This document shows, in pieces, positions 52,649 to 62,376 of a DNA stretch of 64,000 bases. Numbering within the stretch: the stretch's first letter is position 1; each line of letters opens with the position of its first letter. Position numbers and translations under genes: made by a program. The notes below the pieces were generated by a model that made no database searches, had not been told where the DNA came from, and worked only from the letters and a program-made list of their open reading frames with translations. Origin of the DNA: Euborellia annulipes (lineage: Eukaryota; Arthropoda; Insecta; Dermaptera; Anisolabididae); assembly GCA_023213315.1 (NCBI GenBank), contig JAKCPI010015451.1:1-64000 (forward strand), read 5' to 3'.

Positions 52649-54309
52649 TTATTTTATCCTTTTCTCTCTATATTTTGTTCCAAAAAATTTGGAAAGTTTC
52701 TCCAAAAACAGAACAGACAAACTCAATATATAACCACTAATTAATATTCCTGATGCAGCCATAAAGTCATTTAAAGATAATGGATGATATTGCTCTTGTC
52801 GTTTTTCGTTAAATAAAAAATGCATAATACAATGCCAATCTTTGATGTCATCTAACCATTGAGCAATGCCACTTTCATAAAATCTTTTCACTGTTTTTAA
52901 GAGATGAAAATAAAAAGGAAATCCAAACTCCCTGGGGATAATTATGTTTAAAGGCCAATTAATTAGGATTTCTTGAACGACATGCATCTTTATATTGTAT
53001 TTCTCTATTGTACGGATAGCATTAATAGCTAAATCACAAGGGTATAACAGAGCGACGTTCTCATTTTGATAAACATCCTTTAATACTGCTTTACTATTAC
53101 TCCATTTTGATCGAATCTTCAACATTTCAGAATCATTAAATAATCTATCACACAATCTGGGAAAATAACAATAAATAGTTAGGTTAGAGTCAATTAATTC
53201 GTCAAATGAATTGATATCTTGATATCTTCTTGGGGCTTGCAGAAATGAATAAAATATTGATTGTATTAGACTTGAACTTATAATCGTGCCCAACATTACA
53301 GGACCAATTAAAATTCTCTGCTTGAAACCTCGTATGGATTTCATCCAAGAAAGTGGCAGAGAAATAAATAAGGTATACATTTTTTCTAAACACTCTATAA
53401 ATATTACAAACATGTTCTTTTTCTTGGACTGCTCCTTTCGTACAATAAAAAAATAAACAATCGAAACACAATATAATGTGACAACAAAAATGATACTGAC
53501 TATCCTATTAAACATTATGTAACTTGTCTGCCAATTAGGTATAAAAGGAGCTTTTTGCACTACAAAGCACAGAGACATTGTGTGATATGCGTCGTAAAAA
53601 TCGGTTGAAGGTTCTTTTGCAATTGTGAGCCTATAATCTGCATTTGATTTTGAGGCACTCCTAGAGAAGTTCCATTTGTTCTCCAAAAACTTCGTATGGC
53701 GGAATCTTTTCCACCCACCTTTTTTTCTTCGGAAAGATCAATTGAATAATGCAAAGAAAGACCAAAGAAGTTTGGTTTTCGATTAAAATAAGCCTTTTGA
53801 ACGCTTTGAATCCATTCGCCACCAATTTTATATCGTCCCGTCCATAATTTGAATTCTGAATTACATTCTGTTAAATTCTGAATGTAAAAGATATTTCGAT
53901 AACAGAAATAAAATAGAATTTCATATTTCGAATATAAAACTTGTTCATTTTCAATAATAGAGCCATCTACAAACACCAACAAATTGTTCTCTCTTTGATT
54001 ATAACCTTCAAATATTTCTTCATTAAGAATGGAATTTCGCGGAAATAACAGTATGATGTTAGAATATTGTAGAGAATTCTTTAATCTTCTTATTTTTTTG
54101 ATAGGCATATTTAAATTTATATCAATTTCTTTTATCAATTCCCATGAAATGTCGTCATCAAAAATCAAATAAGTTTCGTATTTAGGATTCATAAATTCCA
54201 AGCAAATTTGAATAAATTTACTCCAATTACATGGTGGTTGTGGAATCTCAATTTCCGACACGGAATCTGACACCCTAAGCGATAATATCATTAAAAAAAT
54301 AAACATCAT
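52649..54309 (-). pseudogene. Ionotropic receptor (IR) copy A, one frameshift
   Basis: Intronless, about 550 codons. A signal peptide (MMFIFLMILSLRVSDS) leads a short N-terminal domain (CNWSKFIQICLEF, YETYLIFDDD). The S1-like part ends before M1 (IVSIIFVVTLYCVSIVYFF); PLSWMKS and M2 (VMLGTIISSSLIQSIFYSFL) follow, then the S2 lobe start (DINSFDELIDSNLTIYCYFP) and M3 (DFMAASGILISGYILSLSVLFLEKL). Order and motifs match arthropod divergent IRs, ligand-gated channels of chemosensory neurons. I cannot identify the ligand-binding Arg/Thr/Asp triad. At about 53,687-53,691 a run has five A instead of six, shifting the frame between RSF and ENKWNFS. It could be a lesion or a base-calling error. Confidence 0.85.
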
Positions 54310-54759
54310 CCTGAGCGATTGTCTTCTTCTCTGATAAGTGAATAGAACGGAAATACTAATTTATAACAACCAACAGAATTGTGAAATCTTGCTTGTACAT
54401 TATCAAATACCCTTATTGATCATTTTGACTGTTTAGTTAGAAATTAATGAGAATCTATTGTCTTATCTCATTGGAATCAATAATCATTATTATCCAAATA
54501 TATTGAATTGATTTTTTATTTATTTAAGTTTCCTATTTGAGTAGGCAACAGGTTTAAACGGGTGGGATCACCTGCTGATTATAGATCTGGAGTTTCGACG
54601 AACTCGTGTTGCAGCAAAAATCATTTATTAATACAATGCTAACAGCCTCCTCCTAGGCTAAAAATATTAAATATTATCTGTAATTGCATTTATGACCGAT
54701 TATAATATTTACATTAGATTAAGCAAGGCGCTATAGGCCTAAGCAAACGTGTATCTTTA

Positions 54760-55461
54760 TTATATAGCATTATTACAAAACAAAAGTGATCTTATTAGGC
54801 CCTCCACATGACCACTCTGTATACATAATAATACATAAAATCTCACCCACAGCATATGACACAAAATGAGCAAGTCGTCGGTTCTGATTATTTCATTTCT
54901 CCCCTGCACCCTGTCTGCCATTCTCTGCCATCTGTCCGATATCGATGTTTCGCCCACAAACGTTCTTCTGAATTTCCTTTCAAAATCTTGCCATGATAAA
55001 ATTTCATTTTGTTTACCTTGGTACCACGACCTCGCGGCTCCCCTCATGTTCGTTCGTGCCATTTCCAGTTTGAATGGGTCCGGCCAACGATGTAGCAGGG
55101 CCAAATTGTTTAGTTGCTCCAGCCATAACTTTGCTTCTGTTCTGTCGCCTTGTCCATTAAATAGATTGACTGACTTGCTCAAATCTGGTGCGACCTGGAA
55201 CATGGGCTTTGAAGAAGCGCTAGAACTTACTTGGGTTTGTGTTTGTGTAATCATCTTCATCTGTTCTGTCATTAAATTTAACATTTCCTTCATTAAGTCC
55301 ATCTGCCTTTCATTTACATTCTTCTCTTCATTCAGCTTCACATTTTCTTCTCTCTGACTATCTACGTCTTGATTCACGGTCCTGTTTTCCAAAATCATAT
55401 TCGCCAACATCTCTTCCACGAGCTTTTTATCTTCAACGAGCTTTTCATTTTTCCCGGCCAT
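54760..55461 (-). CDS. LTR-retrotransposon gag protein, truncated
   Basis: 233 codons. Residues 1-80 are a charged coiled coil (KKLVEEMLANMILENR...); residues about 100-195 are a Retrotrans_gag domain (AKLWLEQLNNLALLHRWPD, MRGAARSWYQG, SWQDFERKFRRTFVGE, RMADRVQGRNE) of Ty3/Gypsy type. After GRNE the gag homology stops and an unrelated tail reaches the stop; there is no nucleocapsid CCHC motif, protease or polymerase. The ATG lies about 30 bp downstream of a candidate LTR. It is inserted between IR copies A and B. Confidence 0.75.
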   Translation of the reverse strand: MAGKNEKLVEDKKLVEEMLANMILENRTVNQDVDSQREENVKLNEEKNVNERQMDLMKEMLNLMTEQMKMITQTQTQVSSSASSKPMFQVAPDLSKSVNLFNGQGDRTEAKLWLEQLNNLALLHRWPDPFKLEMARTNMRGAARSWYQGKQNEILSWQDFERKFRRTFVGETSISDRWQRMADRVQGRNEIIRTDDLLILCHMLWVRFYVLLCIQSGHVEGLIRSLLFCNNAI

Positions 55462-55492
55462 TTTTTTTTTTCGTTTATCCCACTTCTGATTA

Positions 55493-55690
55493 TGTTAACT
55501 AACTCTGTTAACCTCCTCTCAAAAAACTCCACAAAATACAAAAAAAGAGTCTTTATTAATCTCGACTTAACAAAATACACGTTAATTACAGAAAAATCAA
55601 TAAACAACTCATCATAACAAAGTTCCAACAATCACCCGTTGATCCATCTCCCTTATCCCATGACGTCACCATCTCTTCTCTCTTTTTACA
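55493..55690 (-). repeat. Candidate 5' LTR of the gag element
   Basis: On the minus strand TGTAAAAAGAGAG at 55,690 to GTTAGTTAACA at 55,493 has TG...CA ends and contains TGACGTCA and AATAAAG. It is followed by ATCAGAAGTGGGAT, a plausible primer-binding site. The right boundary agrees with where the spacer of the next IR unit resumes (compare 61,560-61,600). An alternative shorter LTR would start at TGTTGGAAC (55,630). No 3' LTR was found. Confidence 0.45.
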
Positions 55691-56212
55691 TGATTATATA
55701 GAATGAGAAGGATAACTGAAACCTGGGTAATCTTGCAGCTGCCGAATTGTGGGTTTAGGGAAAAATGCAGAATATTGCGTAATAAATCTATCTATCTTGG
55801 ACTTTGGTCTTCATTTTATTATTATTTAGATATCGAAAAATATAAGGTGATTTCACATTATATTGACGGATTTCAAGGTGTCATAGTCTGAGGACAAACA
55901 ATCATTACTATTAAACTACAATAGTTTAAATTCTTACCATACAATAGACTCCATTGGCTGCTTTAGTAGGTCATTCTCGCTCAGTCAAATTTGTCATATG
56001 ACTTTATTTTCAAAGTTTAAAATATAATGATAAGTTGACAGATACTTTTTCGTCACAGTTCTTCGAATCAAGCTTTCAGCTAAAAGTTCTCTCTCTATAA
56101 ATGTATCCATTAAAAACGAAACGTCTCAATAAATGGAGAGATTTATTTCATATATAGCGGGTGACCTTTACGCTTTCAGTTCCCTTGTGCCCTAAGTTGA
56201 CTGATTTTTTTT

Positions 56213-56445
56213 TCACTACAAAGCACATGGACTCAGAATTGTGAAACTTTTCTTGCTTTTTATCAAATGCTCTTATTGATCATTTGGCCGTTTACTTAAG
56301 AAATTAATGAGAATCTATTCTATAATCACATGGAAATCAAAGAATCATTATCTAAACAAATTTCATTGTTTTATTATTAGGAGGCTCGTGGCTAATCGGA
56401 TAAGCTGAAGTGGCTATACAACTCGGGTTCAAATCCCACTCGCCG
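56213..56445 (-). pseudogene. Vestige of a fourth IR unit: coding scrap and 5' flank
   Basis: CACTACAAAGCACATGGAC matches the IR coding DNA for the SLCFVVQ region, and the DNA from 56,230 to 56,380 matches the upstream flank of copy A (54,383-54,540). The rest of the gene is gone. A tRNA-like sequence with GGGTTCAAATCCC follows at 56,383-56,445; it lacks a proper acceptor stem and also appears, decayed, at 54,540, 57,665 and 61,330. Confidence 0.5.
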
Positions 56446-56534
56446 TGAAAATTGTCAAACTTTGTCTCCTCTGTCTCTCTGGAGTTAACCTCTGTTGAGA
56501 GATGGGAAAATAAACAAAAAAAATTTTTATATTA

Positions 56535-57616
56535 TATTATAAGGACATCGGCCAAAAAAATGAATACTTTTGCGTATTATCCGTTTATTTGTAGATATTT
56601 CGATTCTAATGGTATAGAATCATCCTCAGTACAATCAACAGATGTTTTGCAAATCGTTAACTCTTCCCATCCAACATTATGAAAATTGCATTCATGGAAT
56701 GCTCAACTGTTTTGTCATATTGGATGGGAAGAGTTAACGATTTGCAAAACATCTGTTGATTGTACTGAGGATGATTCTATACAGGGTGGGAAATACTTTT
56801 AAGCGGGGCAAAATGAAATTTTAAAATGTCTCCCGGGCCGCAGGACTATACCGCGTACGCTTTCCACACCCGAATGTTTTGGGTGGAGTTTTTTCCCTGC
56901 CAAGAAATTTTTTTGGCAAAAACACTATAAGTATCATTTTAAAGCATTTGGACAAAGAAATTTGACAGTTAATACCCTGGTAGGAATTTCCAATGCTGAC
57001 AATTGGCGAACCTTGGGCCAGTTGTCATCAGTAGTCATTTGCCAAGCCTTGAGTAGTGGCATTGGGCCAAGCCTGGTCCGAGGCTTGGCCCAATGGTATT
57101 ATATTATTAAACCGATCTTTGGGAAGACGAATAGACAAGCTGGTCCGAAGCTTGGCCCAATGGTATTATATAATTAAATCGAGCTTGGAAAGTCACCAAT
57201 GGACCAAGCCTGGTCTATTATAATAGATAATAGTAATAATAAATTGTCTTACTTGGGTGTACATGGAACAATTTGTGCCCACTAAAATACGAGTATGTCC
57301 CGTAATTTTTAAAGAAAATGAAAGATTATAATCGAACAGACCTATATGTTGATAATAAAAGTAGGGATATGGGTACGGCTGTTCGAAATTATAATACTCT
57401 ATTATTTATATATGTATTTCATTATTTATATGCAATCTACGCACACTAATATGTTGATTTCAACAAAATCGCATAAAAGGGATTTTTAAGGGGGATAAAG
57501 TAAAAAAGGGGATCCGGGTTTACTCTGTTCTATACCATTAGAATCGAAAATATCTACAAATAAACGGATAATACGCAAAAGTATTCATTTTTTGGCCGAT
57601 ATCCTTATAATATAAT
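56535..57616. mobile_element. Foldback element interrupted by a hAT-like insertion
   Basis: Left arm 56,535-56,685 (AAGGACATCGGCCAAAAA...TGGTATAGAATCATCC) pairs with 56,722-56,782 plus 57,528-57,616, the right arm being split by the element at 56,783. Core CTGAGGATGATTCTATACC...GAATCGAAAATATC is present in both arms. Confidence 0.8.
56783..57527. mobile_element. hAT-like insertion with 8-bp target duplication
   Basis: 745 bp. TTCTATAC occurs on both sides (56,775-56,782; 57,528-57,535) and fits the hAT target preference NTNTANAN. Removing it restores the foldback arm exactly. Ends (C)AGGGTGGGAAATAC and ...GTTTACTCTG are only weakly inverted. The interior has a direct repeat of GCTTGGCCCAATGGTATTAT (57,083 and 57,151). 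Confidence 0.75.
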
Positions 57617-57994
57617 TGATCATCCTTACGGCCATTTACTAACAAAAATTTAATATTCCTACTTGCGGAGGCAACGGCTATGCGGAATTAATTTGGGATC
57701 ATAAATCCGACAGAACTCAGGTTCAAGTCAGAACTTGATACAAAAAATTATTTGTGATTGTTGAGAGTGTTGTTTACGAAAAAATTGGCAACACCGTAGA
57801 AAAGAGGGATACCATTGATGCTCTTGGACTTTTTTTTTTGTAGAATAGATTGTTGAAAGTGAAGTGCAATCAATATTCGATTATGGGCTGAGATTTGGTG
57901 TTTTGTCCTGAACATGTTTAATTTCTTGAATAGGGATACTCTATCAAAAATGATTAGCATGATATCTTGAGATACACTTGAAAGTCCTGCAGGG

Positions 57995-58235
57995 TTTTTT
58001 TTTTTTTTTTTTTTTAAACATTCACACTTTTTTTCTCATTCACACTCACATTCACACAGTCTTTTCGGCAACTGAGGCCATTTAAGACTTTTACGATAAT
58101 CAGTATGTTTAATATATCAATTGTGGGGTCCAGGATTTTTATTTAAGTCATTTGGTATCCAAATGCTTAAATAAAATTATCGGATGCTGGGGTCCGAACC
58201 CGAGAGTGGATAAAGGGAAACTATAACCCCTGGGC
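57995..58235 (-). mobile_element. Family A SINE with 9-bp target duplication
   Basis: Poly(T) start, complement of the family A body and B box (GGGGTCCGAACCC). TCCTGCAGG flanks both sides (57,985-57,993; 58,236-58,244). The 5' head (right side) differs from other copies. Confidence 0.85.
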
Positions 58236-58244
58236 TCCTGCAGG

Positions 58245-59465
58245 CGTTCTAAGAAGTGGAGTGTGTTTTCGGTTAGTGGTTGGTGGGTTTTAGTTAAATA
58301 TTGGACTAGTTTAGGTGTAGATGATTGGAAATCGCTGATTGATGGACTCCGGGTTTGTGTATTTTGGTAGACTCTAGACTCAGGTATTCTGGAGGAATTG
58401 TTTGGAGGTACGATTTCTGATGATTGAGATTTCGCAATGAGCCCTCGTGTCGTTGTTTTAATATATATATTTCTATCTTTTCTATTGAGGAGTCAACGGA
58501 AAGTATAGACTCTCCTTTTCGCTGTCAGTTCATTGTGTTCTACTTTAAGTGATATTTCCAGTATCACTCATATAGGTCTTCGAGGTCTTTGTTGTTCTTT
58601 GATTCGAGTAAAGAAATCTACAGAAATTTCACTGAATAAATCTCTAAATATCACTTTTATTTAATAATACCCATCTTTTCTTCTTCTGGTTCTCGTCATT
58701 CTTAAATACTGTATCATCCTGTAAATGAATGTGTGAATTATTCGAGGTAAATAGAATGAATGTTAAGGACTGTATTAAGGACGGAAGAGAGAATGTTTAT
58801 AATTGTGTAGGATCTTAACATTGCTCCTCGAGTGAAAGTCCAGAGCATTTAATAAATATCAATCAATCAATCCTAAGTTCCACCTTGGAAAATTGTAAAT
58901 TTTCATACACAATTCTTAGTATTCTACGAAAAAAAAAACCTAACAACTTTAATTATAATTATTTTTTTATTTGACATCAAATAAACAAAATATTAAAACA
59001 ATTACATCTCAAAAGTGACTCAACACTATCAGACTATACACTAAATAAATTACACACCACATTTATAATTAAATTTGACTGATCGCATAGCACACCGCTT
59101 TTTATTCATTTCGGTAATACAATTATAATAATATACAATTTTAAAGAGCTTCTAAAAAAATAAATGTTTTATGAATTTTAATTGTTAGAGAAAATGTTAA
59201 TAAAATAGTACATCATTATTAACTAGTACTCTTTGACTAAATTTATTCAAAAGCATGACAACTATAAAATTTCAAAGACGTAGCTATATATATTCTTGTG
59301 TTATATCAGAGACACTTTTGTTTGTTTTTTTGAAATCAGAACATGTATTTTCGTTATAATTTCGACATCGAATGTTTGACACAATCACAAATCTTCAACA
59401 AACTAGTAAGACAAATTAAAAATTTTAGTTTCAAATAATATAAGAAATTCTTCTACCCTTTTCTC
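58245..59465. other. Spacer with no recognised gene
   Basis: G/T-rich from 58,250 to 58,450, then AT-rich. A decayed Rep1 copy lies at about 59,080-59,290 ('AACTAGTACTCTTTG'). No ORF of note. Confidence 0.5.
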
Positions 59466-61102
59466 TTATTGTTTTTGGTTTGATAGTTTTTCTGCAATAA
59501 AAACAAATAAACTTAATGTATATCCAAAAATCAAAACTCCTGATAGTATCATAAAATCATTCAATGAAAATGAATAAAATTCTTCTTGATGTTTTTCTTT
59601 GATTAAAAAGCTCATAATAGAATACCATTCTTTCATGTCATCTAACCATTGAGCAATGCCATTCTCATAAAATCTTTTCACTGTTTTTAACATTTGAAGA
59701 TAAAAAGGAAATACATTCCTCCAAGGGATAATAAAATTTAAAGGCCAAAAAAGAAAAATCTCTTGAACGACATGCAACTTTCTATTGTATGTCTCAATTG
59801 AACGAATAGCATTAATAGCCAAATCACAAGGATATAACAAAGCAACGTTCTCATTTTGATAAACATCTTTTAATGCTGCTGGTTGGGGATTGTCCCAATT
59901 TGATTCAAACTTAAACTTTTGGGAACCGTGAAATAATCCAATACATAATATAGGAAAATAACAATAAATAGTTGGGTTAGAGTCAATTAATTCGTCAATT
60001 GTATTGATATCATGATATCTTCTTGGGGCTTCCAGAATTGAGTAATATCTAGAGTGTATTAAACTCGAAAATACAATCATGGCTAACATTATAGGAGCAA
60101 ATAGAATTCTAAGCTTGAAATTTGTTAAGGATTTCATCCAAGAAATGGGCAGAGTAAGAAATATGCAATATATTCTTACAAAACACTCGAAAAATATTTC
60201 CAACATTTTCTTGTTCTTGGACCACTCCTTTCGTACAATAAGAAAATAAACAAACGCAAAACAAAATAATGTTCCAAAATAAATGACTAAGGATATCCAT
60301 TTATAATGAAAGTAAATTGACTGCCAATTAGGTATAAAAGGAGCTTTTTGCACTACAAAGCAAAGAGACATTGAGTGATATGCGTCGTAAAAATCGGTTG
60401 AAGGTTCCTCTTCAATTTTGAGCATATAACCTGCATTTGCTTTGGAGGCACTCATAGAGAAGTTCCATTTGTTCTCCAAAAAACTTCGTATGGCGGAATC
60501 TTTTCCACCCACCTTTTTTCTTCGGAAATATCCATTGAATAATGTAAAGAAAGACCAAAGAAGTTTGGTTTTCGATTAAAATAAGCCTTTTGAACACTTT
60601 GAATCCATTCTCCACCAATTTTATATCGTCCCGTCCATAATTTGAATTCTGAATTACATTCTGTTAAATTCTGGATGTAAAAGATATTTCGATAACAGTA
60701 ATAAAATAGAATTTCATATTTCGAATATAAAACTTGTTCATTTTCAATAACAGATCCATCTACAAACACCAACAAATTGTTCTCTCTTTGATTATAACCT
60801 TCAAATATTTCTTCATTAAGAATGGAATTTCGCGGAAATAACAGTATGATGTTAGAATATTGTAGAGAATTCTTTAATCTTCTTATTTTTTTGATAGGCC
60901 TATTTAAATTTATATCAATTTCTTTTATCAATTCCCATGAAATGTCGTCATCAAAAATCAAATAAGTTTCGTATTTAGGATTCAAAAATTCCAAGCAAAT
61001 TTGAATAAATTTACTCCAATTACACGGCGGTTGTGGAATCTCAATTTCCGTCACGGAATCTGACACCCTAAGCGATAATATCATTAAAAAAATCAACATC
61101 AT
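59466..61102 (-). pseudogene. Ionotropic receptor (IR) copy B, one frameshift
   Basis: Same architecture as copy A: signal peptide, FDDDISWELIKEID, M1 (ISLVIYFGTLFCFAFVYFLIV), PISWMKS, M2 (IMLAMIVFSSLIHSRYYSIL), DINTIDELIDSNPTIYCYFP and M3 (DFMILSGVLIFGYTLSLFVF). The N-terminal third is nearly identical to A and C, while the C-terminal two thirds differ substantially, suggesting gene conversion of the 5' part. A run of seven A is six here (about 60,524), so EEKKVGG becomes EEKRWVE and terminates. The promoter-side flank (61,103-61,171) is nearly identical to that of copy A. Confidence 0.85.
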
Positions 61103-62376
61103 CCTGAGCGATTGTCTTCTTCTCTGATAAGTGAATAGAACGGAAATACTAATTTAAAAAAACCAACAGAATTTTTAACCTTCCTTTCATTTTATCTTTT
61201 GTTTTATCAAATTCTTATCGAACATTTTGACCTTTTACTTAATGATAAACTCTTCTCTTATCTCATTGTAATCTATAATCATTATTACCCTAACAAATTG
61301 AATTGATTGTTCTTTTATTTTTAAGTTTCCGATTTGAGGAGACAAATGACTAAATTGAATAAGCTTCGGATTATTGATTTGGGGTTCGAATCTGTACTTG
61401 CCGCAAAAAACTATTTAACAATGCCATATGCTAAGAAAGTGAAATATTTTCTCAACCCCCCCCCCCCCCTGGCACAAAGAGGGTTAACTGACGATGCCTC
61501 CAACCTGCGTGTCCCTAGGACTACTGAATTTTTGTGTCGGTGGTTGAGGTAGCCGCCGTCTCAGATTATACAGTATATAGAGTGATACTTCCTACCTGGG
61601 GAATCTTGGAGCTTCCACATTTTTGGACTGAGGGGAGAACGTAGAATATTATGTACACTATCTAATATTCCGACTGGTCTTCATTTTATTATTATTTATA
61701 TTCCAAACAAATTGAGCCTTAATGGTCCCAAGCTTTAAGAAAATGAGGCATCACTTCTCCATAATTATCATCAACAATTTTTCGAATCGACATATGCTAA
61801 AAGATAAACCTCTATATGAAATATTTCTATTAAAGACGAAACGTCTCAATAAATGGAGATATTTATTTCACATAGAAGCTCACATTTTAGCTGCCAACTC
61901 CTTGTCCAATTACATCTCAAAAAAAAAATATATATTTTTTTAATTGACTTCGCCTTCTCATACCCGTATTCATAGTCGTTCCTTGAGGAAGAAGGAATCC
62001 TTATATCAATACATTTATATAGGCATAAGGATTCATTGTTCTTCAAGCAAAAGTAGGCTATGAATAGGGGTATCAGACTTTATACTGTACAAATTACGTA
62101 CATATAAAATTAAGTGTGACTAACAACACAGGGCAAAATTTTCTCTTAATTTCGGTAATGAAAACTTTTCTGATCTGCCAGGGCACTACAAAGTTTATTG
62201 TGTCCGAATATTTTCAGTTACAGTTAGTATATTAAAACACAAAAATTTTTAACATGATCGCAATACTTTCTTTCTATATATATATTTCATATATAGGGTA
62301 AGAGAAAGTAAAATAAATTTAAAATATTAATAATTTCACTTCCAGATATAATAAATTTCTTCTCTTTTCTCACTAT
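61103..62376. other. IR intergenic spacer
   Basis: Homologous in patches to the A-B spacer: 61,103-61,340 with 54,310-54,540, about 61,590-61,710 with 55,725-55,830, and about 61,770-61,880 (GAAACGTCTCAATAAATGG) with 56,050-56,160. It is 1.3 kb rather than 5.2 kb because it lacks the gag element, the foldback and the SINE. A decayed hairpin/Rep1 fragment is at 62,100-62,310. Confidence 0.6.

Noticed and set aside
54866..55357. 163-codon plus-strand ORF.
   Set aside because: It is the antisense shadow of the gag ORF, which has clear Retrotrans_gag motifs on the minus strand.
56383..56445. Possible functional tRNA gene (GGCTAATCGGATAAG ... GGGTTCAAATCCC).
   Set aside because: No 7-bp acceptor stem and only a 3-bp T stem; related decayed copies occur in the other IR spacers, so it is a tRNA-derived repeat.
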